Notes under the pieces: generated by a model
What the model was told of the DNA's origin: nothing
Database searches by the model: none
What the model saw: the letters and a program-made list of their open reading frames with translations, nothing else
From: an uncultured Oscillospiraceae bacterium
GTDB lineage: Bacteria > Bacillota > Clostridia > Oscillospirales > Oscillospiraceae
Assembly: GCA_934573935.1 (NCBI GenBank)
Contig: CAKTMO010000023.1
Span: 1 to 26,877 of the forward strand
Direction: 5' to 3'
DNA: 26,877 nucleotides
Shown: positions 1 through 7,526 of the stretch, in pieces
Position numbering within the stretch: the stretch's first letter is position 1
Layout: the number at the start of each line of letters is the position of its first letter
Made by a program: the position numbers and the translations under genes

Positions 1-48
1 CAGCATCTCCTGCCGCTGCTGGGGCGTAGAGGGGATGTAGCTGCCCAT
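1..48 (-). CDS. gcvPA: Glycine dehydrogenase (decarboxylating) subunit 1, N-terminal fragment
   Basis: Only the first 16 codons are in the window. They read MGSYIPSTPQQRQEML, which matches the usual opening of the GcvPA half of the split, PLP-dependent glycine decarboxylase (P-protein). The ATG lies one base past the gcvH stop codon, and its ribosome binding site (GGAGGG) sits inside the last gcvH codons, so the two are translationally coupled. Gene order gcvT-gcvH-gcvPA supports the call; gcvPB would be expected further on, outside the window. The fragment is short, so identity rests on the N-terminal motif plus context. Confidence 0.85.
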   Translation of the reverse strand, partial: MGSYIPSTPQQRQEML

Positions 49-49
49 A

Positions 50-427
50 TCAGCCCTCCTGCGCGCAGAAGGCCTCGTAAGCGGCGGCGTCCAGCAGTTC
101 GCTGGTGTCGCCCACGTTCTCCACCTTGATGAGCCAGGCGTCGTAGGGCGCCTTGTTCAGCTGCTCCGGCTCGTCCAGCAGATCCTCGTTGACGGCGCAC
201 ACGGTGCCGGACACGGGGGACACCAGATCGGACACGGCCTTCACGGACTCCACATCGCCGAAGGCCTCACCGGCGGTGACCTCGTCACCCTCGCCGGGCA
301 GGTTCACGAACACCACGTCGCCCAGCGCGTCCTGGGCAAAGTCGGAAATGCCGATCACCACAACGCCGTTCTCTTCCTTCATCCACTCGTGATCCTTGGA
401 ATACTTCATTTCAGCGGGAAACAACAT
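50..427 (-). CDS. gcvH: Glycine cleavage system H protein
   Basis: This is the lipoyl carrier protein of the glycine cleavage complex. It shuttles the aminomethyl group from P-protein to T-protein and then passes electrons to dihydrolipoamide dehydrogenase. Its 125 residues are normal for the family. The lipoylation motif [12 protein letters not shown] is clear, with Lys63 as the attachment site, and the N-terminal stretch KYSKDHEW is typical. The ATG at 427 has GGAGG nine bases upstream. It is the second gene of the operon, 94 bp behind the gcvT-glyA fusion, and a strong hairpin lies in that gap. No lipoate ligase or L-protein gene is visible in the window. Confidence 0.97.
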   Translation of the reverse strand: MLFPAEMKYSKDHEWMKEENGVVVIGISDFAQDALGDVVFVNLPGEGDEVTAGEAFGDVESVKAVSDLVSPVSGTVCAVNEDLLDEPEQLNKAPYDAWLIKVENVGDTSELLDAAAYEAFCAQEG

Positions 428-477
428 GATACTTTACCTCCAAATATTTTTTTGTTCCTAATATGGTTTGGCTTTGC

Positions 478-508
478 GGGGCAGCGCCGCCGTGCGCGGC
501 GCTGCCCC
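478..508 (-). other. Intercistronic GC-rich hairpin between gcvT-glyA and gcvH
   Basis: A perfect 13-bp stem (arms 478-490 and 496-508) has a 5-nt loop in the gap between the fusion gene and gcvH. In the direction of transcription it is followed by GCAAAGCC rather than a T-run, so it is unlikely to be a full terminator. It more likely stabilises or processes the mRNA and so sets different levels of the two proteins. The role is inferred. Confidence 0.6.
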
Positions 509-521
509 TGGATTTGATCAA

Positions 522-3170
522 TTAAAGTCCGGTCTTTTCCGCCAGCTTCTCCAGCGCGGTCTCAAACTGCTCGTCGTTGAAGCAGTAGCCCATCTCCAGA
601 TACCGGCTGCGGAGCTTTGCCACGTCCTCGCCGATCTCCTTGCCCCGCAGGATGCAGTCCGCCATCAGGGACGCCAGCTGGGCAAACTCCTTCTCGCCGA
701 AGCCGAAGCGGGTCATCTCGCTGACGCCCATGCGCAGCGCGCCGGAGGCGGTGAAGCCCTCTTCGTCGGGGGTGGCCTGATAGTTGACGATGACGTTATT
801 GCGCTCCAGCCGGTTGGCGATCTCCGCGCCCTCGCCGTAGCCCACGGAGACGATGACCTGGTGGGTCTCGGTGTAGTCGATGGCGGGATCGCCCATCACA
901 TCCAGCCCCTCGGCCTTCAGGCTGCGGGCAAAGGACTTGGCGTTCTGAATGACGGCCTTCTGATACGCGTCCTTGAACTGGTTCATCTCATAGGCGGCCA
1001 TCAGCATGCCCAGCTGGGTGCCCAGATGGTGGTTGGACACGCTGCCGGGGAAGGTGCGGGTCTCGATGGTCTTCCACAGGCCGTACTTCAGATCCTCCTC
1101 CTTGTAGTTGACGCCGATGACGCCCCGCTGGGGGCCAAAGAAGGTCTTGTGGGTGGAGCCGGTGACGATCTCCGCGCCCTCGGCAAAGGGGTTCTGGAAG
1201 TGGTCGCCGATCAGGCCCAGCACGTGAGCCATGTCGTACATGATGGTGGTGGGGATCTTCTGCTCGTCCACGAACCGGCGGATGGCAGCCACGGGCTCCT
1301 TGTGCAGCACCATGCTCTTGCCGAACACGATCAGCTCGGGGCGATAGCGCTCGATGAGCTTCTTGGTCTCCTCCACGTCCATCTTATAGGGGTTGTCGGC
1401 GCAGACGGGGAAATTCGCCACGGCGGGTTTTTCCGTCACGGGGTCGATGGCGATGTAGTCGTGCAGCGCGCCCATGGGTTGTGCGGACAGGTGGCCGCCC
1501 TTGATGATGTGGTTGTTCATCACGTAGCCCAGACGCTTGGCCTCCACCTTCCGGTCGGCGCGGTTTTTCCAGTCCATCAGCGCGGAGAATACCGCCATGT
1601 TGGACATCTGGCCGCTGAGAGTACGGGTCTCCACCTCCGTGCAGCCGAAGTAGGCCCGCATTTCCTCCACCAGCAGCTGCTCCACCTTGTCGATGAATTC
1701 CGTGCCCTGATAATAAAAGATGTCCTTGTCATAGAAAGCCAGCACCTTCTTGTGCTCGGCATAGCGGCAGCAGGGATCGCTGCCGGACAGGATGCGGACG
1801 GCGCGGCTGGGGGTGTTCTCCGAGGGGATCAGGTTCACGCACTGCTCCTGCCGCCACTGGTGATTCTCCAGCGCCTTCGTCAGCAACTCCAGCGCCTTGG
1901 GGGCGCGGTCGCCGCTGCCTACCTTGTGTTCCTCTTCCTGCAGGCCGTAGATCAGGGGACGGGCGTAGGGGGGAGCCGCCACGCTCATGTGGCGGGCGGG
2001 GATGACGGCCTTCAGCCGCTTACCGCGGATGTCCACCTCAACCTCGTCGTCCTCCAGAATATCGCTGTCGATATAGCACAGGCCGATGGCCCGCTTGCCG
2101 CTGGCCTCCAGGATCACGGTCTCCAGACCTTCGCCCTCGCTCTTGAAGTAGGGCACCATGGTGCCGCTGGTGACCCAGCCCACATGCTTGCCGTTCTTGT
2201 AGATCTCCATACCGGCCCGCATCACGCCGCGGTCCAGCAGGGCGATGGGAGCGATCTTGCGGGGCAGCACACTCAAGTCGCTGAAATCCCGATCCATGTG
2301 GCGGACGAAGGACTCATGCTGCTTTTCCAGCGCCTCGCGGCCGATGAAATCACCCTTCTCGGCGGCAAAGCTGACGGCGAACTTGGACAGGGGCACGGCG
2401 AAAATGGGGATCACGCTGCCGTCGGGGGCGGTGCCCATCTCGTGGCCGTACAGGGGCAGGGCGGCCTCCAGACGCAGGGTGTCGCGGGCGCCTAAGCCCG
2501 CGGGGCGTGCGCCCAGCTCCACCAGACGGTTCCACAGCCACGCGGCGTCCTCGCTGCGGACGTAGACCTCATAGCCCAAAGGCTCGCCGGTGTAGCCGGT
2601 CTTGGCGACGCGGGCGGTGTGACCCTCCAGAGAGACGGTGCCCAGGGCGTTCTTCATGGGCTCAGTCAGCTGTACGCCGCCGGCCATCTGGGTCAGCATC
2701 TCCTTGCACTTGGGGCCCTGCACCGCAATGGCGGCCCACTGATCCGTGATGTTCTCGATCTGGCAGTCAAAGCCCTTCAGCGCTTCGTAGAGATGGGCCA
2801 GATCCTTGTCGGTGTTGGCGGCGTTCACCACCAGCAGATAGCTGTCCTCTTCGAACAGGTACAGATAGGCGTCGTCCACCGCGCCGCCGTCTCTGTCGGG
2901 GATGATGCAGTACTGTGCCATGTTCAGATCCAGCGCGCTGACGTTGCTGGACAGCACGTGCTGCAGATACGCCTTGCAGTCAGGCCCCGTGATCCGCAGG
3001 CGGCCCATGTGGGACACGTCGAACAGGCTGCACACCTGACGGGTGTACAGATGCTCGGCAATGATGCCGCTGGGGTACTGGATGGGCATTTCCCATCCGC
3101 CGAAGTCCACCAGCTCCGCACCGGCGGCCACGTGGATGTCATACAGTTGGGTACGCTTCAGTTCGCTCAT
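522..3170 (-). CDS. gcvT-glyA: Bifunctional aminomethyltransferase (GcvT) - serine hydroxymethyltransferase fusion
   Basis: One 882-residue frame carries two enzymes. Residues 1 to about 400 are the T-protein of glycine cleavage: the opening resembles GcvT (LYDIHVAAGAELVDFGGWEMP), GGAVDD at 95-100 holds the folate-site aspartate, and a C-terminal barrel ends near 395. Residues about 422-882 are a divergent SHMT: NLIPSEN at 446-452, the PLP-contacting YDMAHVLGL at 645-653, and the Schiff-base lysine Lys675 in GSTHKTFFGP. T-protein releases 5,10-methylene-THF and SHMT consumes it with glycine to make serine, so the fusion couples consecutive steps. About 20 residues link the halves, with no stop or internal ribosome binding site noticed. 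The ATG at 3170 has AAGGAGG nine bases upstream. It is the first gene behind the glycine riboswitch. The SHMT half differs from E. coli GlyA and may be a separate subfamily. Confidence 0.93.
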   Translation of the reverse strand: MSELKRTQLYDIHVAAGAELVDFGGWEMPIQYPSGIIAEHLYTRQVCSLFDVSHMGRLRITGPDCKAYLQHVLSSNVSALDLNMAQYCIIPDRDGGAVDDAYLYLFEEDSYLLVVNAANTDKDLAHLYEALKGFDCQIENITDQWAAIAVQGPKCKEMLTQMAGGVQLTEPMKNALGTVSLEGHTARVAKTGYTGEPLGYEVYVRSEDAAWLWNRLVELGARPAGLGARDTLRLEAALPLYGHEMGTAPDGSVIPIFAVPLSKFAVSFAAEKGDFIGREALEKQHESFVRHMDRDFSDLSVLPRKIAPIALLDRGVMRAGMEIYKNGKHVGWVTSGTMVPYFKSEGEGLETVILEASGKRAIGLCYIDSDILEDDEVEVDIRGKRLKAVIPARHMSVAAPPYARPLIYGLQEEEHKVGSGDRAPKALELLTKALENHQWRQEQCVNLIPSENTPSRAVRILSGSDPCCRYAEHKKVLAFYDKDIFYYQGTEFIDKVEQLLVEEMRAYFGCTEVETRTLSGQMSNMAVFSALMDWKNRADRKVEAKRLGYVMNNHIIKGGHLSAQPMGALHDYIAIDPVTEKPAVANFPVCADNPYKMDVEETKKLIERYRPELIVFGKSMVLHKEPVAAIRRFVDEQKIPTTIMYDMAHVLGLIGDHFQNPFAEGAEIVTGSTHKTFFGPQRGVIGVNYKEEDLKYGLWKTIETRTFPGSVSNHHLGTQLGMLMAAYEMNQFKDAYQKAVIQNAKSFARSLKAEGLDVMGDPAIDYTETHQVIVSVGYGEGAEIANRLERNNVIVNYQATPDEEGFTASGALRMGVSEMTRFGFGEKEFAQLASLMADCILRGKEIGEDVAKLRSRYLEMGYCFNDEQFETALEKLAEKTGL

Positions 3171-3209
3171 ACGATTCGTCCTCCTTAAAATGTTCCGGTT
3201 TTAAGCAGC

Positions 3210-3251
3210 AAAAAAGGGCACAAAGCAGCTTGCAAAGCCTGCTTTGTGCCC
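3210..3251 (-). terminator. Riboswitch expression-platform terminator
   Basis: A perfect 13-bp stem (arms 3216-3228 and 3239-3251) is followed on the minus strand by a run of six Ts. It lies between the second glycine aptamer and the gcvT ribosome binding site. The upstream arm abuts the end of the aptamer, as expected for a switch in which glycine binding prevents terminator formation. Confidence 0.9.
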
Positions 3252-3435
3252 CCGTTGAGTTACCTGAGAGATTCCCCTTCCGCAAAGTGGGAAGAGTTGC
3301 ACCTTCGGTGGTCGGGTGTCGCCGCCCGGCCTTTTCGGAGTATCGTCCGGAACCGGTCCTTTTGCCTGAGAGCTTCTGCGTTCCCCTTCGGCGCCGCGCA
3401 AGGCGGTCTCTCCCGATCCCATCGTCCGATGTGTC
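3252..3435 (-). promoter_or_regulatory. Tandem glycine riboswitch
   Basis: On the minus strand two aptamers can be read in order. The first has GGGAGAGACC, then CGAAGGGG, then CTCTCAGGCAAAAGGAC. The second has CACCGAAGGTGCAA and ATCTCTCAGGTAACTC. These are the conserved cores of glycine riboswitches, here in the double form joined by a short linker. The second aptamer runs directly into a terminator, so this is an ON switch: glycine should allow transcription of the glycine cleavage genes. Exact ends are approximate. Confidence 0.95.
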
Positions 3436-3464
3436 CCTTTTCAGTTGTCTTAGTAGGTGGTTTC

Positions 3465-3493
3465 ACTGTAGCACACGGGCTGTTTCGTGTCAA
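3465..3493 (-). promoter_or_regulatory. Sigma-A promoter of the glycine cleavage operon
   Basis: On the minus strand TTGACA (3488-3493) is followed after 17 bp by TACAGT (3465-3470). Transcription would start near 3458, about 25 bases before the first aptamer of the glycine riboswitch. Confidence 0.85.
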
Positions 3494-3575
3494 TCGGTCT
3501 TTTGCGTGAAAGGAAAATTTTCGGCCGTTTTGCCAAATTATCACCACGGCCTCTGGGCAATATCGCCAAACGTCC

Positions 3576-4538
3576 TTACTCCGCCAGCAGTGTCTCCACC
3601 GCGGCAAGAGACGGCATGGCGGGGATCGCGCCCCGCTTTGTGACGCACAGCGCCGCCGTAGCGTTGCCCCAGCGGGCGCAGTCCGCCGCGTCGTCGAGGG
3701 TCAGCTCTTCCGGCGCTTTGCCCAGTGCCAGCATCCGGTGCAGAAAACCGCCCCAGAAGGCGTCTCCCGCGCCGGTGGTGTCCACCGTGGCTACGGAAAA
3801 ACCGGACACGTGCCGCATGCCCTCCGCCGTGGCCGCCAGCGCGCCCTCCGCGCCCAGCGTCACCGCCACGCACTTCACGCCCCGGGCCAGCAGCACCGCC
3901 GCCGCGGCAGCCGGATCGGCCTCATCCGTCAGCAGCGCCGTCTCCTCGTCCGACAGCTTCATCACATCCACATACGGCACCATGGCCCGCATCTGCCGCG
4001 CCGCCGTTCCGGCGTCTGGCCACAGCGCGGCGCGGTAGTTGGGATCGTAGGAGATCACCGCGCCGGAAGCCCTGGCCCGCTCCACCGCCGCAAAGGTGGC
4101 GCTGCGCGCCGGTTCGTCCGTCAGGGACAGAGACCCCACATGCAGCACACGGGTGTTGTCCAGCACCGCCGCGTTCAGCTCCTCCCGCCGCAGGCAGGTG
4201 TCCGCCCCGGGCTTGCGGGCAAAGGAGAAGTGCCGTTCTCCCCGCTCGTCCAGCGCCACAAAGGCCAGCGTGGTGAACACGTCCGCCGCCATCATCAGCC
4301 CCGATGCGTCGATGCCCGCATCCACCAGCGTCTGGCGAAGGAACCGTCCGTGCATGTCGTCGCCCACCTTGCCCAGAAAGGCGGTGCTGCGGCCAAGCCG
4401 CGCCGCGGCGGTCAGCACATTGGCAGGCGCGCCGCCTGGATTACGCTCAAAAAGCCGCATCCCACCCGAAGATACGCCGCTGTCCGTAAAGTCGATCAGC
4501 AGCTCCCCCAGGGCCGCGATATCGTACCGCCCGCTCAT
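3576..4538 (-). CDS. PfkB-family carbohydrate kinase, fructokinase-like
   Basis: This 320-residue kinase should phosphorylate a sugar with ATP in the cytoplasm. PfkB signatures are present: GGAPANV at 35-41 and DTTGAGDAF at 253-261, with Asp259 as the catalytic base. The N-terminal stretch (IAALGELLIDF) and overall pattern fit bacterial fructokinases best. The ATG at 4538 overlaps the upstream isomerase stop codon as ATGA and follows GGAGGCC, which favours it over the ATG at 4565. Coupling to an isomerase that makes fructose or xylulose suggests one of those ketoses as substrate; this is inference. A weak inverted repeat (3523-3551) after the stop could end transcription. Confidence 0.9.
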   Translation of the reverse strand: MSGRYDIAALGELLIDFTDSGVSSGGMRLFERNPGGAPANVLTAAARLGRSTAFLGKVGDDMHGRFLRQTLVDAGIDASGLMMAADVFTTLAFVALDERGERHFSFARKPGADTCLRREELNAAVLDNTRVLHVGSLSLTDEPARSATFAAVERARASGAVISYDPNYRAALWPDAGTAARQMRAMVPYVDVMKLSDEETALLTDEADPAAAAAVLLARGVKCVAVTLGAEGALAATAEGMRHVSGFSVATVDTTGAGDAFWGGFLHRMLALGKAPEELTLDDAADCARWGNATAALCVTKRGAIPAMPSLAAVETLLAE

Positions 4539-5224
4539 TCCGCGGCCTCCGGATACTCGTTGCACAGCAGGCGATAGGGCGGCTCGTCCTCCTCAATGGC
4601 CGGAAAGCGGCCCACGGGGGGATTGAACCGGTTGTCGGTGTTGTCGTCGTTGCACTGGCTGACCTCGCCGATCAGCACATTGCCGGTGCCGGCCTCCACC
4701 TCAAAATCGTGATAGAGATAGGGCTGGATGGAAATGCTCATGCCGGGCGCCAGCCGCAGCTGCGTTCCGGCGGGCACCGTATAGGTCACGCCGTCCATGT
4801 GGACGGTCACATCGCTCTCGCGGTCGATCCCCTCATCCGGCAGGGAGTTATACACGCGGATCAGCAGCGTGCCGCCGCCGCGGTTGATGATATCCTCCAT
4901 CTTGTGCCAGTGGAAGTGGTTGGGGGAGTACTGCCCCTCTTTCAGAAACAGCAGCTTTTCCGCATAGGTCTTGGGGTATTTGTCCGCCATGGCCAGATTG
5001 CCGTTGCGCAAGGTGATCAGGGAGAACCCCACCTTTTCAAAATCCCCCAGGCCGTAGTCGGTGATGTCCCAGCCCAGCATGTTGTGGCGGATCTCGTCGT
5101 ACTCATGGCCCTTGCCGGTCCACTCCTCCGGCGTAAAATGGCAGAAGGGCGGCAGGGAGAACCGGTATTCCCGTACCATGGCCTCCAGCTCCCGCAATGC
5201 GCGATTGATCTCGGAACGCTTCAT
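4535..5224 (-). CDS. D-lyxose ketol-isomerase-like sugar isomerase
   Basis: The 229-residue protein resembles the YdaE/D-lyxose isomerase family of cupin-fold, Mn-dependent enzymes that interconvert D-lyxose with D-xylulose and D-mannose with D-fructose. The segment NHFHWHKMEDI (102-112) supplies probable metal ligands His103, His105 and Glu110, and YHDF (171-174) supplies His172. The chosen ATG at 5224 has GGGAGGAT upstream; the frame remains open further upstream, but that part looks like antisense of mgtC. It overlaps the kinase by 4 bp, so the two probably form a sugar-using module. Family placement is good, but the natural substrate is not shown. Confidence 0.88.
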   Translation of the reverse strand: MKRSEINRALRELEAMVREYRFSLPPFCHFTPEEWTGKGHEYDEIRHNMLGWDITDYGLGDFEKVGFSLITLRNGNLAMADKYPKTYAEKLLFLKEGQYSPNHFHWHKMEDIINRGGGTLLIRVYNSLPDEGIDRESDVTVHMDGVTYTVPAGTQLRLAPGMSISIQPYLYHDFEVEAGTGNVLIGEVSQCNDDNTDNRFNPPVGRFPAIEEDEPPYRLLCNEYPEAAE

Positions 5225-5268
5225 CTGTGCATCCTCCCTCTCTATCATATAGTATCGTCTCGTGAAAC

Positions 5269-5976
5269 TTATACCGACACCCGCCGTACCCCGTCGTTGG
5301 CCTTCAGAAAGGACAGGGCCTCGTCGTGGCTGATGGGCGGCTCCAGCTTGGCGGTGATCTCCATGCGGAGATAGCCCGCCTCGCGGCTGAGACTGCTCTC
5401 CACCACCTGCCCGTGATGGGCGGCCAGCAGGGCATCGAATTGCGCCTGCAGCTCTGGCGTGTCCGCCAGCTCCACCACGATCTCCTGGGTGGTCAGCGCG
5501 TCGGCCCCCACGGGGAAGCGGTGCAGAATGATCTGGATGGCTACCAGAATGGCCGCCTCGATCAGTCCCAGCCAGTACATGCCCGCGCCCACCGCCATGC
5601 CTACGGCGGCGGTGCCCCACATGCCGGCGGCCGTGGTCAGCCCGCGGATGGAGTTGCCGTTTTTGAAAATGACGCCCGCGCCCAGGAAGGAAATGCCGCT
5701 GACCACCTGGGCGGCGATGCGGGCCGGATCCGCGCCCCGCAGCCCGTCGATGGAGGTCCCGTCGATAAAGGCGTATTTGGACAAGATCATAAACAGGGCC
5801 GAGGTGCAGGCGATGATGCAGTGGGTGCGGACGCCCGCCTCCTTCTGCCGTTTGCTGCGCTCCAGTCCCACCAGCGCGCCCAGTGCCGCGCTCAGCAGCA
5901 GGCGGATCAAAAATTCCAGATTGTCAAATAGTGTCAATGTGCTTTCCGGCAGATAACTGCTCAATCCCGCGAACAT
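5269..5976 (-). CDS. MgtC/SapB-family membrane protein
   Basis: The protein has 235 residues. The N-terminal 140 or so residues contain several hydrophobic segments with the MgtC hallmarks LGALVGLERSKRQKEAGVRTH and GAGVIFKNGNSIRGLTTAAG. A cytoplasmic C-terminal domain of about 80 residues follows (TTQEIVVELADTPELQ onward), resembling the ACT-like tail of longer MgtC members. MgtC proteins are linked to growth in low Mg2+ and to F-ATPase modulation, but the function of non-virulence members is unclear. AAGGAGG lies seven bases before the ATG at 5976. The gene has its own promoter and sits 44 bp upstream of the isomerase, so all three may be cotranscribed. Confidence 0.93.
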   Translation of the reverse strand: MFAGLSSYLPESTLTLFDNLEFLIRLLLSAALGALVGLERSKRQKEAGVRTHCIIACTSALFMILSKYAFIDGTSIDGLRGADPARIAAQVVSGISFLGAGVIFKNGNSIRGLTTAAGMWGTAAVGMAVGAGMYWLGLIEAAILVAIQIILHRFPVGADALTTQEIVVELADTPELQAQFDALLAAHHGQVVESSLSREAGYLRMEITAKLEPPISHDEALSFLKANDGVRRVSV

Positions 5977-6010
5977 GGCAGCGCCTCCTTACATGGTGAG
6001 TAGTTATGCT

Positions 6011-6038
6011 ATTTTACCACGCTTACGCGAGATTGCAA
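6011..6038 (-). promoter_or_regulatory. Promoter for the mgtC-like gene
   Basis: On the minus strand TTGCAA (6033-6038) is followed after 16 bp by TAAAAT (6011-6016). It points into the MgtC-family gene, divergent from the ABC transporter promoter. Confidence 0.65.
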
Positions 6039-6145
6039 CACTATTTTTGCGGGAGTGGATTCGTCATTCTGCCGGATTTTTTGCTGCGTTTTTGGAGAAT
6101 GTGCAAAAAATGCCGAAAACGTTTCCGCTTTTGCTGTGTGAATTG

Positions 6146-6174
6146 TTGACAAACAAAAGTGACGTGTCTATAAT
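6146..6174 (+). promoter_or_regulatory. Consensus sigma-A promoter of the ABC importer operon
   Basis: A perfect TTGACA (6146-6151), a 17-bp spacer and a perfect TATAAT (6169-6174). The expected start near 6181 gives a leader of about 55 bases that contains a small imperfect hairpin (6184-6211: outer TCCA/TGGA, inner CCGGTG/CGCCGG). No Fur- or DtxR-like box was recognised. Confidence 0.92.
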
Positions 6175-6235
6175 AATGGCTATTCCATCCGGTGTATGCG
6201 CCGGACGTGGAAATTTTACATGGAGGATCATTGTT

Positions 6236-7381
6236 ATGAAGAAGTTTTTTGCACTTCTGCTGGCGCTGGTCATGGCGCTGTCTCTGGCAGCCTGCGGCGG
6301 CGACAGCAACAACGCCCAGCAGGGCAACGACGATGCCGCTCAGTATCCCGAGTATTTCGCCGGCATGGAGCAGCTGATCGCTGATGCCCAGACCGAGGGC
6401 GAGCTGGTGGTCTACGGCTCCTGCGAGGAAGAGTATCTGGCCGCTGCCTGCCAGCACTTCGAAGAGCTGTTCGGCATCAAGACCACCTATCAGCGTCTGT
6501 CCACCGGTGAGGTGCAGGCCAAGATCGAGGAAGAGAACGGCAACCCCTCCGCCGACGTCTGGTTCGGCGGCACCACCGATCCGTACAATGTCTGCGCGGC
6601 TGAAGGCCTGCTGGAGCCCTATGCGGCCACCAACGCCTCCCACCTGATCAGCGACATGTACAAGGATGCCGACGGCAACTGGTACGGCATCTATAAGGGC
6701 ATTCTGGGCTTCATGGTCAACACCGACGAGCTGGCCCGCCTGAATCTGGAAGCGCCTGCTGACTGGACCGACCTGCTGAAGGAAGAGTATCAGGGCAAGA
6801 TCTGGCTGTCCAACTACAACACCGCCGGCACCGCTAAGCTGGTGGTCAACACCATGATCCAGAAGTACGGCCACGACGAGGGCATCAAGTACCTGGTGGA
6901 TCTGGATAAGAACATCGAGGTCTATACTAAGTCCGGCTCCGGCCCCAGCAAGAATGTTGGTACCGGCGAGTGCGTCATCGGCATTGGCTTCCTGCATGAC
7001 GGCATTACCCAGATCGTGGATAACGGCTACACCAACGTGAGCCTGATCATCCCCTCCAGCGGCACCTCCTTCGAGGTGGGCGCCACCGCCATCTTCAAGG
7101 GTGCTGTCCACTCCAACGCCGCCAAGCTGTGGATCGAGTACGCTCTGTCCCCCGAGTGCGTCGAGCTGGCTGCCCAGAACGGTTCCTACCAGTTCCTGGT
7201 CATCGACAACGCCGAGCAGCCCTCCCAGGCTTCCGAGTTCGGTCTGGATCCCAATAACGTCATGGAATATGACTTCGAGGACGCCAAGGCCAACACCACC
7301 ACTTATGTGGAGGAAGTCATGAAGGCTCTGGCCGATAACGGCGCCAACACCGAGGATACCGGCCGTTTCCAGACCGAGTGA
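6236..7381 (+). CDS. ABC transporter substrate-binding lipoprotein, Fbp/AfuA-like
   Basis: The 381-residue secreted lipoprotein has signal peptide and lipobox LAAC, with the lipidated Cys20. The mature part begins with a low-complexity linker and then a type II periplasmic-binding fold: GELVVYGSCEEEYL, ADVWFGGTTDPY and GFMVNTDELARL are typical of the family with FbpA/AfuA and phosphonate- or sugar-phosphate-binding proteins. It would capture the solute for the permease and ATPase downstream. The ATG has GGAGG nine bases upstream; the open frame upstream of it is not coding. Substrate cannot be read from sequence: ferric ion is the usual annotation, but AfuA relatives bind hexose phosphates. 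A strong hairpin after the stop probably raises its level over the membrane genes. Confidence 0.92.
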   Translation: MKKFFALLLALVMALSLAACGGDSNNAQQGNDDAAQYPEYFAGMEQLIADAQTEGELVVYGSCEEEYLAAACQHFEELFGIKTTYQRLSTGEVQAKIEEENGNPSADVWFGGTTDPYNVCAAEGLLEPYAATNASHLISDMYKDADGNWYGIYKGILGFMVNTDELARLNLEAPADWTDLLKEEYQGKIWLSNYNTAGTAKLVVNTMIQKYGHDEGIKYLVDLDKNIEVYTKSGSGPSKNVGTGECVIGIGFLHDGITQIVDNGYTNVSLIIPSSGTSFEVGATAIFKGAVHSNAAKLWIEYALSPECVELAAQNGSYQFLVIDNAEQPSQASEFGLDPNNVMEYDFEDAKANTTTYVEEVMKALADNGANTEDTGRFQTE

Positions 7382-7424
7382 TCTGACGGACGGCATATAA
7401 CGGTTTTCTCACCAGCAACCTTTA

Positions 7425-7462
7425 CGGGGCGGCGGCACATGCCGCCGCCCCGCTTGTTTTTT
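7425..7462 (+). terminator. Partial terminator between binding protein and permease genes
   Basis: A stem of about 12 GC-rich base pairs (arms 7425-7436 and 7441-7452) is followed by CTTG and six Ts. It lies inside the transporter operon, with no promoter evident after it. It probably attenuates transcription so that the binding protein is made in excess. Confidence 0.85.
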
Positions 7463-7526
7463 ATTCCTTCCCCCTACTATCATCTACCATTCCTTTCCAC
7501 GGCAGGGATGAGAAAGGAGTCCCCCT

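Noticed and set aside
468..2495. Long plus-strand open frame (675 codons) opposite gcvT-glyA
   Set aside because: It runs antisense to a clear enzyme, has Leu/Gly/His-rich, low-complexity translation and no ribosome binding site. It results from GC-rich codon use.
4539..4565. Earlier ATG (4565) for the PfkB kinase
   Set aside because: The nine extra residues are unlike the family and overlap the isomerase end; the ATGA overlap with GGAGGCC favours 4538.
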